This document shows, piece after piece, positions 53,947 to 62,853 of a stretch of 64,000 bases of DNA. The notes below the pieces were generated by a model. It searched no databases and had not been told where the DNA came from. It saw nothing but the letters and a program-made list of their open reading frames with translations. The stretch is from Sphingomonas sp. PP-CE-1G-424. Lineage in GTDB: Bacteria; Pseudomonadota; Alphaproteobacteria; Sphingomonadales; Sphingomonadaceae. A program made the position numbers and the translations under genes. Numbering within the stretch: the stretch's first letter is position 1; each line of letters opens with the position of its first letter. Location of the stretch: the NCBI RefSeq assembly GCF_004341085.1, contig NZ_SLXW01000004.1, positions 186,001 through 250,000 of the forward strand, in the 5' to 3' direction.

Positions 53947-55335
53947 TCAAGCCACGCTAGCCGAGAACCCGTCCGCCGCGCCGCGCAGCTCGCCCAGCTT
54001 GTCGTCGACCTCGCCGAACTGCCGCCCAAGTCCGTCGATCTCGGTAGCCACGCTCTCGGTATCCTCGCGGATCGCGGCGATCGTGGTCGACATCGAATCC
54101 GCCGCCAGCGCGGTTTCGTCGACCGCGGCGGTGATCGCGCACACGGTCTGCGCCTGCGCTTCCATCGCGTAACGGATGCGGCCGGCGGATTCCTGCACGT
54201 CGGCGACCGTCGACTTGATGATCGCGTTGGTCTCGACGGTCGCGCGCGTCGCCGCCTGGATTGCGGCGATCTTCGCGGCGATGTCGTCGGTCGCCCGCGC
54301 GGTCTGGCTCGCAAGCGATTTCACTTCCTGCGCTACGACCGCGAAGCCGCGCCCCGCATCGCCCGCGCGCGCCGCCTCGATCGTCGCGTTCAGCGCCAGC
54401 AGATTGGTCTGCCCGGCGATGTTCCGGATCAACCCGAGGATCGAATCGATCGATTTGGCATGCTCGCTCAGCGCGTCCGAGGTCCCGACCGCGAGATCGG
54501 CCTGGACCGAGGCACGGTCGGCGATCCGCGCGGCGGACTCGACCTCGACGCGCGCGTCCTCGATCGCGCGGATCAGGCCGGCGGCGACCTGCGCGGCTTC
54601 GCGCATCGCGACCGCGGATTGCTCAGCGGCGGCGGCGACCTCGCTCGCCTTGCCGAGGACGCTGCGGGTCGACGACGATGCACCTTCCGCCTGGATCCGG
54701 ATGCGCGCGCCGAGTGCCGCGGTATCCTCGATCGACGCGGCGATCGATTCGCGAAAATCCGCTGCCCGTGCGCCGCGCTCGCCCCGTGCCTGTGCGGCAT
54801 CAGTGGCACCGAGATGCGACGCCATCAGGTCCGCCTCGATCAGCGCTAGGCGCTGGACGATATCGCCCAGCCTCTGCATCTGTGCGGTGTCGGTGCCCAT
54901 CCGGTCCGCCACCAGGCTCAGCGTCACGCTATGCGCGAACGCCAGCGACGACAGCAGCGCGGGCAGGGGAATACCCGATTTGCGCGAATCGTCGGCATGG
55001 CCGATCGCGATCGCCTTCCAGGCCTCGTCATAGGGCGACTGGTATTTCAGCCGCGCATACTCGGCACTGGCCGTGATACGGCGCGCCAGTCGCTCGGGCG
55101 TGAAATACGCCACGACGTGACTCACCGCCTCCAGCGACAGATAACGCTGCCAGAACGTCTCGGCGATCCGGCGATGGTCGGCGTCGTCGAGCAGCGCGGT
55201 CAGCGTGGCGCAGGTCGGCGCGATCAGCCCATCCCAGTCGTAATCGCGCACGCGGTCGCGCAGCGATCGACTGTCGCTGTCCCAGGCCGCGGGAAGTAGG
55301 GGGCGGGGCGACGCGCTGGCGGGTGTTGCAGTCAT
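53947..55335 (-). CDS. Soluble methyl-accepting chemotaxis protein, possible globin-like sensor
   Basis: This 462-residue chemoreceptor has no membrane helix. Residues about 30-190 form a helical sensor ([56 protein letters not shown]) whose spacing resembles protoglobin sensors of the HemAT type. The proximal heme His is not certain. The signalling domain has the tip [20 protein letters not shown]. It shares long near-identical stretches with the adjacent chemoreceptor 9 bp upstream, so the pair is a tandem duplication with different sensors. Confidence 0.9.
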   Translation of the reverse strand: MTATPASASPRPLLPAAWDSDSRSLRDRVRDYDWDGLIAPTCATLTALLDDADHRRIAETFWQRYLSLEAVSHVVAYFTPERLARRITASAEYARLKYQSPYDEAWKAIAIGHADDSRKSGIPLPALLSSLAFAHSVTLSLVADRMGTDTAQMQRLGDIVQRLALIEADLMASHLGATDAAQARGERGARAADFRESIAASIEDTAALGARIRIQAEGASSSTRSVLGKASEVAAAAEQSAVAMREAAQVAAGLIRAIEDARVEVESAARIADRASVQADLAVGTSDALSEHAKSIDSILGLIRNIAGQTNLLALNATIEAARAGDAGRGFAVVAQEVKSLASQTARATDDIAAKIAAIQAATRATVETNAIIKSTVADVQESAGRIRYAMEAQAQTVCAITAAVDETALAADSMSTTIAAIREDTESVATEIDGLGRQFGEVDDKLGELRGAADGFSASVA

Positions 55336-55343
55336 CGGGGTTC

Positions 55344-56699
55344 CTATGCAGCGACCTTGGCCACGAAATCGCCCGCGCTGTTCTTCAGATGGCCGAGCCG
55401 TCCGTCGAGCACGTCGAAGCCGCGCCCGACGCTGTCGATCTCGCGCGCGACCGTTTCGGTGTCCTCGCGGATGGTGGCGATCGTGGTCGACATCGAATCC
55501 GCGGCCAGCGCGGTTTCGTCGACCGCGGCGGTGATCGCGGTCACGGTCTGCGCCTGCGCCTCCATCGCGTAGCGGATCCGGTCGGCGCTCTCCTGCACTT
55601 CGGCGACGGTCGACTTGATGCTGGCGTTGGTCTCGACCGTGCCCCGCGTGGCAGACTGGATCGCGGCGATCTTGGCGGCGATATCGTCGGTCGCCCGCGC
55701 GGTCTGGTTGGCGAGGCTCTTCACTTCCTGCGCCACCACCGCGAACCCGCGGCCGGCATCGCCTGCGCGCGCTGCCTCGATCGTCGCGTTTAGCGCGAGC
55801 AGATTGGTCTGCCCGGCGATATCGCGGATCAGCCCGAGGATCGATTCGATCGACTTGGCATGGTCGCTCAGCGCCTCGGACATGCCGACCGCCTGGCCCG
55901 CCTGCACCGACGCGCGATTGGCGATCTCGGCGGCGGCCTCGACTTCGGTGCGTGCATCCTCGATCGCGCGGATCAGCCCCGCCGCGGTCTGTGCGGCCTC
56001 GCGCATCGCCACCGCGGATTGTTCGGCGGCGGCCGCCACTTCGCTCGCCTTGCCCAGCACCGCGCGGGTCGATGCCGAACTGCGCACGGTCTGCTCGCGC
56101 AACGTATGACCCTCGTGCGTCGCGGTCTCGACCATCGCCGCGATCCCGTCGCGGAACTCAGTGGCCAGCTTGTCGCGTGCATCCTGCGCCGAATGCGCGC
56201 GATACGCGGTATAGATCGCGACGGTGATTTCGCCCTCGAGCGCGGACAGCCGCATGAGCGTGTCGATATACACCGGCAACGTCTCGCTGCTGCGATCGAC
56301 CCGGCGCATCAGCACGTCCAGCGCGGCGCGATCGCTCGCGCTGATCATCGACAACAGCGCCATCGGCGACACGTCGGCGGCGTAGGCCGCTGCGACCGAC
56401 CGTTCGATCGACTCGACCCAGCCGCGACCCGCGGTGTCGAGGAAGCGGTTGCGCAGGAACGTGCAGCCGATCGCGATCATTTCCTCGGTCTTGTGCGCCG
56501 CCCAGACCCGTTCATCGGAGAAGCAGCGCTGCCACTGCTCCCAATATGCCTTCGACACCGCCGCGATCTCGGGTTCGATCGCGTCCCACACCGCGCGGCT
56601 CGCGGCGGTCAGCGAACCGTCGAAGTCGAATGCCCGCAACCGCGCCGGAAGGTCGATGGTGGCAGCGATCGCGCCGATCATCGGCATGTCTGTGGTCAA
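55344..56699 (-). CDS. Soluble methyl-accepting chemotaxis protein
   Basis: This 451-residue cytoplasmic chemoreceptor has no membrane helix. The N-terminal helical sensor (about 1-190) differs from its neighbour's: [55 protein letters not shown] sequence. Like globin-coupled sensors it has conserved Trp and His, but heme binding is unproven. The signalling domain from [20 protein letters not shown] to the tip [20 protein letters not shown] is almost the same as in the following gene. A near-consensus CtrA site lies about 55 bp upstream of the start. Confidence 0.9.
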   Translation of the reverse strand: MTTDMPMIGAIAATIDLPARLRAFDFDGSLTAASRAVWDAIEPEIAAVSKAYWEQWQRCFSDERVWAAHKTEEMIAIGCTFLRNRFLDTAGRGWVESIERSVAAAYAADVSPMALLSMISASDRAALDVLMRRVDRSSETLPVYIDTLMRLSALEGEITVAIYTAYRAHSAQDARDKLATEFRDGIAAMVETATHEGHTLREQTVRSSASTRAVLGKASEVAAAAEQSAVAMREAAQTAAGLIRAIEDARTEVEAAAEIANRASVQAGQAVGMSEALSDHAKSIESILGLIRDIAGQTNLLALNATIEAARAGDAGRGFAVVAQEVKSLANQTARATDDIAAKIAAIQSATRGTVETNASIKSTVAEVQESADRIRYAMEAQAQTVTAITAAVDETALAADSMSTTIATIREDTETVAREIDSVGRGFDVLDGRLGHLKNSAGDFVAKVAA

Positions 56700-56751
56700 G
56701 GCGGTAGACTCCGGAAACGGGTTTTGCCCGTCGAGCGCTAAGGCCTATTGA

Positions 56752-56766
56752 TTAAAAGCTGGTTAG
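56752..56766. promoter_or_regulatory. Near-consensus CtrA box (TTAA-N7-TTAG)
   Basis: TTAAAAGCTGGTTAG has the CtrA spacing, with one mismatch in the second half-site. It lies 53 bp upstream of the chemoreceptor start (56699) and about 200 bp from sdhC. CtrA controls motility and chemotaxis genes in many alphaproteobacteria, so regulation of the chemoreceptor pair is plausible. Confidence 0.45.
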
Positions 56767-56865
56767 GGATGGCCGGTAACGGCGGCGACGGTTTCGCGTG
56801 GGTGTTCCTGGGTAGCCAGGACGTGTCCAGCTATTGCCTTGGGTTATCGGAACCCGAGCGATGGG

Positions 56866-56893
56866 TTGCATCGCAGCACGCGGTGGCTAATAG
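56866..56893 (+). promoter_or_regulatory. Candidate sigma-70-type promoter for sdhCDA
   Basis: TTGCAT (56866-56871), a 16-bp spacer and TAATAG (56888-56893) lie about 70 bp before the sdhC start. An overlapping hairpin GCGATG/CATCGC precedes the spacer. This is identified by eye only. Confidence 0.3.
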
Positions 56894-56963
56894 GTCGCCC
56901 AATCTCTATATTCTGGACCAAGCTGTTCTTGGTTCGTCATCTTCTGGTTCGAGGACTCCGCCC

Positions 56964-57374
56964 TTGGCATCGCGCAACCCGGCACGCCCGCTATCTCCCC
57001 ATCTGCAGGTCTATAAATGGGGCCCGCACATGCTGGTCTCGATCCTGCACCGCGTGACCGGCAGCGGGATGGCGACCGTCGGCAGCATTCTGCTCGTCTG
57101 GTGGCTGGCCGCGATCGCCGCGGGCGATCAGGCCTATGCGACCTTCGTCGACGTGTTCACCACCGACACCGGCCGGCTCAACATTCTCGGCTATGTCGTC
57201 GCGGTCGGGCTGACGCTGTCGCTGTTCCAGCACATGATGACCGGCATCCGCCACTTCGTGCTCGATACCGGCGCGGGCTACGAACTGAAGCGGAACAAGA
57301 TGGGCGCGATCGCGACGATGGTCGCCTCGGTCGCGCTGACGGTCGTGTTCTGGCTCTACATGGGGATCAAGTAA
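56964..57374 (+). CDS. sdhC: Succinate dehydrogenase cytochrome b556 subunit
   Basis: This 136-residue membrane anchor of complex II has three helices: residues about 30-52, 73-93 and 115-135. RPLSPHLQVYKWGPHMLVSI and SILHRVTG give the conserved Ser and Arg of the quinone site. HMMTGIRHFVLD gives the heme-ligand His. The start is TTG 56964 (MASRNPARPLSP), with GAGGA 8 bp upstream; no ATG fits. The next gene overlaps its stop by one base. Confidence 0.93.
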   Translation: MASRNPARPLSPHLQVYKWGPHMLVSILHRVTGSGMATVGSILLVWWLAAIAAGDQAYATFVDVFTTDTGRLNILGYVVAVGLTLSLFQHMMTGIRHFVLDTGAGYELKRNKMGAIATMVASVALTVVFWLYMGIK

Positions 57375-57760
57375 TGGGTTCGGGTACGGCAATCGGTCGC
57401 GTCCGCGGCCTCGGCAGCGCGAAACATGGCGCGCATCACTGGTGGCAGCAGCGCCTGACGGCGGGCGCGAACCTGTTCCTCATGCTGTGGCTGATGATCT
57501 CGGTCGCGCGGATGCCCGGCTATGACTATGCCGCGGTCCACCTGTGGCTGCAGTCGGCCTGGGTCGCGGTGCCGATGGCGCTGCTGATCCTGTCGGTCTT
57601 CTATCACTTCCGTCTCGGTCTGCAGGTCGTGATCGAGGATTACATGCACGACGAAAGCCGTGTCGTGACGATGATCCTCCTCAACCTGTTCACCTTCACG
57701 CTGGGCGGCATCGCCCTGTTCGCGATCCTGAAGGTCGCCTTCTCCGGAGCCCCCGCCTGA
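57374..57760 (+). CDS. sdhD: Succinate dehydrogenase membrane anchor subunit
   Basis: This 128-residue protein has three membrane helices. [22 protein letters not shown] opens the family. [20 protein letters not shown] holds the heme His and the quinone-site Asp-Tyr. It pairs with SdhC to bind heme b and ubiquinone. Its ATG overlaps the sdhC TAA; its TGA overlaps the sdhA ATG. Confidence 0.94.
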   Translation: MGSGTAIGRVRGLGSAKHGAHHWWQQRLTAGANLFLMLWLMISVARMPGYDYAAVHLWLQSAWVAVPMALLILSVFYHFRLGLQVVIEDYMHDESRVVTMILLNLFTFTLGGIALFAILKVAFSGAPA

Positions 57761-59559
57761 TGTCTGCCTACAAGATCATCGATCATACCTATGATGCGGT
57801 CGTCGTCGGTGCCGGCGGGTCCGGCCTGCGCGCGACGATGGGCATCGCCGAGAGCGGCCTGAAGACCGCGTGCATCACCAAGGTCTTCCCGACCCGTTCG
57901 CATACCGTTGCAGCCCAAGGCGGCATCGCCGCCAGCCTTGGCAACAACTCGCCGGATCACTGGACCTGGCACATGTTCGACACCGTCAAGGGTTCCGACT
58001 GGCTCGGCGACCAGGACGCGATCGAGTATCTCTGCCGCGAGGCTCCGCAGGCGGTCTACGAACTCGAACACGCCGGCATGCCGTTCAGCCGTAACGAGAA
58101 CGGCACGATCTATCAGCGTCCGTTCGGCGGCCATATGCAGAACATGGGTGAGGGGCCGCCGGTCCAGCGCACCGCCGCCGCCGCCGATCGCACCGGCCAC
58201 GCCATGCTCCACGCGCTGTATCAGCAGAGCCTGAAGTACAACACGGACTTTTTCGTCGAGTATTTCGCGCTCGACCTGATCATGGAGAACGGCGTCTGCC
58301 GCGGCGTCATCGCGCTGTGCATGGAAGACGGCTCGATCCACCGCTTCCGCAGCCATCAGACCGTGCTCGCGACCGGTGGCTACGGCCGCGTCTATTTCTC
58401 GGCGACCTCGGCGCACACCTGCACCGGCGACGGCAACGCGATGGTGCTCCGTGCCGGCCTGCCGCTCCAGGATATGGAGTTCGTCCAGTTCCACCCGACC
58501 GGCATCTACGGCGCGGGCGTGCTCATCACCGAGGGCGCACGCGGTGAGGGCGGTTACCTGACCAACTCCGAGGGCGAGCGCTTCATGGAGCGCTATGCCC
58601 CGTCGGCGAAGGACCTCGCCTCGCGCGACGTCGTCAGCCGCTCGATGGCGCTCGAAATGCGCGAAGGTCGTGGCGTCGGCAAGAACGGCGACCACATCTT
58701 CCTGCATCTCGATCACATCGATCCCAAGGTGCTCGCCGAGCGCCTGCCGGGCATCACCGAGACCGGCAAGGTCTTCGCCGGCGTCGATCTCACGCGCCAG
58801 CCGCTGCCCGTCACGCCGACCGTGCATTACAACATGGGCGGCATCCCGACCAACTTCCACGGCGAAGTCGTCAACCTCGTCGACGGCAACCCCGACGCGG
58901 TAGTACCCGGCCTGTTCGCGGTCGGCGAGGCAGCGTGCGTTTCGGTCCACGGTGCCAACCGTCTCGGCTCGAACAGCCTGATCGATCTCGTGGTGTTCGG
59001 CCGCGCGACCGGCCTGCGGATCAAGGACACGCTGAAGCCCGGTACGGCACACGCGCCGCTGCCCAAGGGGTCGGAAGATCTCGCGCTCACGCGTCTCGAC
59101 CATTTCCGCAACGCGAGCGGCGGTTCGCCGACCGCGCAGATCCGCCTCGACATGCAGCAGACCATGCAGAAGCATTGCGCCGTGTTCCGCGACACCGAGC
59201 TGCTCAACCAGGGCGTCGAGAAGATGGCCGGGATCTACAGCCGGATGACCGACGTCGCCGTGAAGGATCGCAGCATGATCTGGAACACCGATCTGGTCGA
59301 GACGATGGAGCTCGACAACCTGATCGGCCAGGCGGTCGTGACGATGAACTCGGCGGCCAACCGCACCGAGTCGCGCGGCGCGCACATGCACGAGGATTTC
59401 CCCGAGCGCGACGACGCGAACTGGATGAAGCACACCATCACCACCTTCAATGGCTGGGGCGGCAAGGGCGGCGAGACCAAGATCGATTTCCGCCCGGTCC
59501 ACGACTACACGCTCACCGACGACATCGACTACATCAAGCCCAAGAAGCGGGTATACTGA
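57760..59559 (+). CDS. sdhA: Succinate dehydrogenase flavoprotein subunit
   Basis: This 599-residue flavoprotein oxidises succinate to fumarate. The FAD-binding [16 protein letters not shown] and the covalent-FAD His in [15 protein letters not shown] are present. [20 protein letters not shown] contains the catalytic Arg region. [20 protein letters not shown] and [11 protein letters not shown] follow. Length and motifs match the alphaproteobacterial enzyme. ATG 57760 overlaps the sdhD stop. Confidence 0.97.
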   Translation: MSAYKIIDHTYDAVVVGAGGSGLRATMGIAESGLKTACITKVFPTRSHTVAAQGGIAASLGNNSPDHWTWHMFDTVKGSDWLGDQDAIEYLCREAPQAVYELEHAGMPFSRNENGTIYQRPFGGHMQNMGEGPPVQRTAAAADRTGHAMLHALYQQSLKYNTDFFVEYFALDLIMENGVCRGVIALCMEDGSIHRFRSHQTVLATGGYGRVYFSATSAHTCTGDGNAMVLRAGLPLQDMEFVQFHPTGIYGAGVLITEGARGEGGYLTNSEGERFMERYAPSAKDLASRDVVSRSMALEMREGRGVGKNGDHIFLHLDHIDPKVLAERLPGITETGKVFAGVDLTRQPLPVTPTVHYNMGGIPTNFHGEVVNLVDGNPDAVVPGLFAVGEAACVSVHGANRLGSNSLIDLVVFGRATGLRIKDTLKPGTAHAPLPKGSEDLALTRLDHFRNASGGSPTAQIRLDMQQTMQKHCAVFRDTELLNQGVEKMAGIYSRMTDVAVKDRSMIWNTDLVETMELDNLIGQAVVTMNSAANRTESRGAHMHEDFPERDDANWMKHTITTFNGWGGKGGETKIDFRPVHDYTLTDDIDYIKPKKRVY

Positions 59560-59575
59560 TGAAGCGGATGTTTCG

Positions 59576-59848
59576 ATGACGTGGGCCATCATCGCGATCG
59601 GGTTCCTCGTGCCCGTCGCGGTGGGGCTCCTGACGCGCTTCCAACCGATGATCGCCGGCTTCCTATGGCCGGCGGTCGTCGCGGTAGTGACCGCGATCTA
59701 CGTCTTCGCCATCGAACCCCGCGGTGTCGGCGAAGAACCCCAGAAGATAGCGATCACCTTCTACGCGCTCTTCTCGCTAGTAGGCGGCGTCCCCGGTGGC
59801 CTCGTAGGCTGGATCCTTCAGTACAAGCGCACAACCAAGGCTAGCTAA
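59576..59848 (+). CDS. Small membrane protein downstream of sdhA
   Basis: This 90-residue protein has three hydrophobic stretches: about 2-19 (WAIIAIGFLVPVAVGLL), 25-45 and 60-80. No family is recognised. ATG 59576 lies 16 bp after the sdhA stop, so it may ride on the sdh transcript. It is followed by a family B repeat. Confidence 0.6.
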   Translation: MTWAIIAIGFLVPVAVGLLTRFQPMIAGFLWPAVVAVVTAIYVFAIEPRGVGEEPQKIAITFYALFSLVGGVPGGLVGWILQYKRTTKAS

Positions 59849-59858
59849 ACCCCCTCCC

Positions 59859-59934
59859 GTTCTCCTGCGAACGCAGGAGCCCAGGATCACAAACGCCACG
59901 TTCCGTAACCCTGGACTCCTGCGTTCGCAGGAGA
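59859..59934. repeat. Palindromic repeat (family B variant, copy 4)
   Basis: GTTCTCCTGCGAACGCAGGA and TCCTGCGTTCGCAGGAGAGC face each other, with CCCAGG / CCTGGA inside. It is longer in the centre than other family B members. It sits between the sdhA-side membrane gene and the toxin gene. Confidence 0.88.
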
Positions 59935-59956
59935 GCGGGCGGCTGTGACAGATGTG

Positions 59957-60250
59957 CTACCGCTCGATCCGCCCAGCCGCGATCTTGTACACCAAGTTAC
60001 GATCCCGTCGCCCGACGGCCACGACGATCACCGTCACCAGGCCATCGTCGACCCGGTACACCAACCGATACCCCGCAGCCCGAAGCTTGATCTTGTAGCA
60101 CCCGGTCATCCCGCTCAGCCGCGCACTCGCAATATGCGGCTCGCCCAACCGCTCGGTCAGCTTCGCCTTGAACTGCTCGCGAACATTGGCGCCAAGCTTC
60201 TCCCATTCCCGCAGCGCACTCGGCAGGAACGCTAGACTATAGGTCGCCAA
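59957..60250 (-). CDS. RelE/ParE-family toxin
   Basis: This 97-residue RelE-fold protein contains YSLAFLPSALREWEKLG at the start, then LTERLGEPHIASARLSGM, CYKIKLRAAGYRLVYRVDD and VIVVAVGRRDRNLVY, the standard RelE mRNA-interferase order. The start is TTG 60250 (MATYSLAF), 14 bp inside the end of the antitoxin gene. The R-L-V-Y-R core and the C-terminal Tyr are kept, so it may be active. Confidence 0.88.
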   Translation of the reverse strand: MATYSLAFLPSALREWEKLGANVREQFKAKLTERLGEPHIASARLSGMTGCYKIKLRAAGYRLVYRVDDGLVTVIVVAVGRRDRNLVYKIAAGRIER

Positions 60251-60485
60251 GCGACACCGCGACCGGCACCTCGTCGGCACGCGCGCGCACCAGTTCCGCC
60301 AGTTCGACGTCTTCCAAACGGTCCATCAACTCTTCCCAAGCCGCTGCCGGCACAAGATACGCGGCGGGCGTATTCCGATTGAGCACAGCTACTGGAAATC
60401 CGCCCGCAGCCTCGATGACCCCAGACGGATTCTTCTTCAGGTCGCTGATGCTAACCGTAGCGCCGGCAAATATGGTTTCGATCAT
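60237..60485 (-). CDS. Phd/YefM-family antitoxin
   Basis: This 82-residue antitoxin has VSISDLKKNPSGVIEAAGGFPVAVLNRNTPAAYLVP, the Phd/YefM DNA-binding fold. A C-terminal helix (WEELMDRLEDVELAELVRARA) would wrap the toxin. It is upstream of and overlaps the RelE gene, the usual antitoxin-first order. The pair sits inside what would be the sdhA-sdhB interval. Confidence 0.9.
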   Translation of the reverse strand: MIETIFAGATVSISDLKKNPSGVIEAAGGFPVAVLNRNTPAAYLVPAAAWEELMDRLEDVELAELVRARADEVPVAVSLGDL

Positions 60486-60584
60486 GACCAGTCTATAGCA
60501 CGTCGAACAGGTCTCACCAAATCACCGTGCTGATATGCCGCAACCCATCCGGAACCCACCGCCCCCGCGGCAGTTTGCCGCGGC

Positions 60585-61166
60585 ATGACCGACACATCCC
60601 CCGCTTCGAACGCCCGCAACTATCCGCTGCTGGCCGCCCCCCACATTCACCTCCACGGCCCCGTCGACGACGCGATGTACGACAATTTCAAGTCGCAACT
60701 CGTCGCCGCCCCAACCGAAGGCCCGCTGGTCGTCTCGATCACCACGCTCGGCGGCGACCCCGAAGTCGCCCGCGCGATGGGCGACAACATCCGCCTGCTC
60801 CGCGAATACACCGGCCGCGAGACGCTCTTCCTCGGCAAGGTCGCGGTCTATTCCGCCGGCGCGACGTTCATGTCCGCCTTCCCGGTCGACAGCCGTTTCC
60901 TCACGCGCAACAGCCGCATCATGATCCACGAACGCCAGATGCAGAGCACGATCGAGCTCAACGGCCCGCTCAACACGCTGTCCTACACGCTCAAGGCCAA
61001 GCTCCACGAGATCGAGGACTCGATCAACATCCAGGAGGAAGGCTTCCGCGCGATCGTCGAGGGCTCGAAGGTATCGCTCGAGGAATTGAAGAAGAAGGCC
61101 CCCTCCAACTGGTACATCGAAGCCGAGGAAGCCCGCGACCTGGGGCTCGTCCTCGACATCATCTGA
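60585..61166 (+). CDS. ClpP-like serine protease (S14 family)
   Basis: This 193-residue ClpP/crotonase-fold protein has ISITTLGGDPEVARAM as the oxyanion strand and LGKVAVYSAGATFMSAFPV with the likely nucleophile Ser. The catalytic-His region is SRIMIHERQM. Beyond it the helix KLHEIEDSINIQEEGFRAIV resembles ClpP. Overall identity to true ClpP looks low, and no ClpX/A is adjacent. It may be an accessory peptidase rather than the housekeeping ClpP. It lies between the antitoxin gene and sdhB. Confidence 0.8.
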   Translation: MTDTSPASNARNYPLLAAPHIHLHGPVDDAMYDNFKSQLVAAPTEGPLVVSITTLGGDPEVARAMGDNIRLLREYTGRETLFLGKVAVYSAGATFMSAFPVDSRFLTRNSRIMIHERQMQSTIELNGPLNTLSYTLKAKLHEIEDSINIQEEGFRAIVEGSKVSLEELKKKAPSNWYIEAEEARDLGLVLDII

Positions 61167-61298
61167 CCCGGCGCGAGCAGCCGACGCGGCAGCGGTGTGA
61201 CGCATGTTGCACCCGCGAAGCTAAGGATTTGCGGGGAGGGCCCCTGTCATGTATCGGCTCTGACAACCTATAATCACACCACGGACGGACCGCTCGCA

Positions 61299-62093
61299 AT
61301 GGCCGAATTCTCGCTCCCGAAAAACAGCGTCGTCAAGAAGGGCGTCAAGCACGCCTCGACCAGCCAGGGCTCGGGGGCGGGTAAGCGTCTCAAATCGTTC
61401 AAGGTCTACCGCTACGATCCCGACAGCGGCGAGAACCCGCGCTACGATAATTTCGAGCTCGATCTCGACGATACCGGCCCGATGGTGCTCGACGCGCTGA
61501 TCAAGATGAAGAGCGAGCAGGATTCCTCGCTCACCTTCCGTCGCTCGTGCCGCGAGGGCATTTGCGGCTCGTGCTCGATGAACATCAACGGCAAGAACGG
61601 CCTCGCCTGCACCACCGCGATCGAGGATTGCAAGGGCGAGGTCCAGATCACCCCGCTGCCGCATATGGACGTGATCAAGGACCTGGTCCCCGACTTCACG
61701 CATTTCTACGCGCAATATTCGTCGATCAAGCCGTGGCTGCAGACCGTCACCCCGCCGCCCTCGGGCAAGGAACGCCTCCAGTCGCCGGAAGACCGCTCGA
61801 AGCTCGACGGCCTGTACGAGTGCATCCTGTGCGCCTGCTGCTCGACCTCGTGCCCGAGCTACTGGTGGAACGCCGACAAGTTCCTCGGCCCCGCGATCCT
61901 GTTGCAGGCCTATCGCTGGCTCGCCGACAGCCGCGACGAGATGACCGGCGAGCGCCTCGACGAGCTCGAAGATCCGTTCCGCCTGTATCGCTGCCACACC
62001 ATCATGAACTGCGCGAACGCGTGCCCCAAGGGGTTGAACCCCGCCAAGGCAATCGCCGAGATCAAGAAGATGGAAGCCGAACGGATCGTCTGA
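61299..62093 (+). CDS. sdhB: Succinate dehydrogenase iron-sulfur subunit
   Basis: This 264-residue subunit has all three clusters. The [2Fe-2S] cluster is in [19 protein letters not shown] plus LAC, the [4Fe-4S] in [15 protein letters not shown], and the [3Fe-4S] in [17 protein letters not shown]. It passes electrons from SdhA to the quinone site. ATG 61299 ([10 protein letters not shown]) was chosen over an upstream frame extension. It is 1.7 kb from sdhA, separated by four other genes. Confidence 0.97.
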   Translation: MAEFSLPKNSVVKKGVKHASTSQGSGAGKRLKSFKVYRYDPDSGENPRYDNFELDLDDTGPMVLDALIKMKSEQDSSLTFRRSCREGICGSCSMNINGKNGLACTTAIEDCKGEVQITPLPHMDVIKDLVPDFTHFYAQYSSIKPWLQTVTPPPSGKERLQSPEDRSKLDGLYECILCACCSTSCPSYWWNADKFLGPAILLQAYRWLADSRDEMTGERLDELEDPFRLYRCHTIMNCANACPKGLNPAKAIAEIKKMEAERIV

Positions 62094-62124
62094 TCCGGTC
62101 GGTTGGGGGGTGTCAGTCCTTCCC

Positions 62125-62236
62125 CCGTCCCGTTCGTCCCGAGTAGCCATCGAGCTTGTCGAGATGGCGTATCGAAGGACATGTACCTCGATACGAGCCC
62201 TCGACTTCGCTCGGTCTCTACTCGGCACGAACGGAA
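62125..62236. repeat. Palindromic repeat (family E, copy 2)
   Basis: CGTTCGTCCCGAGTAGCC at the left mirrors CTACTCGGCACGAACGG at the right, with GCGTATCGAAGGAC / CTCGATACGAG inside. It ends 3 bp before the thioesterase ATG, so it contains the region where that gene's ribosome site must lie. Confidence 0.85.
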
Positions 62237-62239
62237 ATT

Positions 62240-62731
62240 ATGACGGATAAGTCTGCCCCCCAACCCCATTTCGTCGAAGCCGAAGACCCCGCCAACCCAG
62301 GCTGGCGCAGCTGGTCGCTCTCCGACCCCACCCGCTTCAACACGCTGCTCGGCCCCATGCTCTACCGCGTCGACGACGACACCGTCCGCGTCCGCATCAC
62401 CCCCGAGCATCGCCACTCCAACCTCCAGAACAACGTCCACGGCGGCGCTCTCCTCGCCTTCATCGACGTCGCGCTATTCGCAGCCGCAAGAGGCTTCGGA
62501 CTGATCACCGCCGGCACCGCGGTCACGCTCGATCTCAACACGCAGTTCATCGGCGGCGGCCGCATCGGCGAGCCGATCGAGGCGCAGGTCGAAGTCCTCA
62601 AGGAAACCGGCCGCCTCTTGTTCCTCCGGGGCCTCGTGGTGCAAGGGGACGACGAAACCAAGATCGCCGCCTTCTCGGCCACGATCCGCAAGCCGTCCGG
62701 CAAGCCTCCAAGGGCTGACACCGCCACCTAA
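62240..62731 (+). CDS. PaaI-like hotdog-fold thioesterase
   Basis: This 163-residue protein shows the 4HBT/PaaI pattern: HSNLQNNVHGGALLAFIDVA contains the N-x-H-G-G catalytic loop and D-x-A helix. TAVTLDLNTQFIGGGRIGEP and AQVEVLKETGRLLFLRGLV follow. It would hydrolyse an acyl-CoA, of unknown identity. The start ATG 62240 is unusually close to the palindromic repeat, and no separate Shine-Dalgarno is seen beyond ACGGA. Confidence 0.88.
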   Translation: MTDKSAPQPHFVEAEDPANPGWRSWSLSDPTRFNTLLGPMLYRVDDDTVRVRITPEHRHSNLQNNVHGGALLAFIDVALFAAARGFGLITAGTAVTLDLNTQFIGGGRIGEPIEAQVEVLKETGRLLFLRGLVVQGDDETKIAAFSATIRKPSGKPPRADTAT

Positions 62732-62840
62732 CACCACCCCGGCGAAGGCCGGGGCCCAATTGGGAAAAGATTAGTGTTGAAGCGCCCCGCTCCGTTATCG
62801 AAACCTCTCATATTGGGCCCCGGCCTTCGCCGGGGTGGTG
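62732..62840. repeat. Palindromic repeat (family A, copy 6)
   Basis: Arms CACCACCCCGGCGAAGGCCG and CCCCGGCCTTCGCCGGGGTG enclose CCCAATTGGG and ATTGGGC. It begins at the thioesterase stop and ends 13 bp before the zapE start. Confidence 0.92.
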
Positions 62841-62853
62841 CAGGGATGGGGAA

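Noticed and set aside
57640..59592. A 650-codon minus-strand frame
   Set aside because: It is antisense to sdhA; sdhA has complete family motifs.
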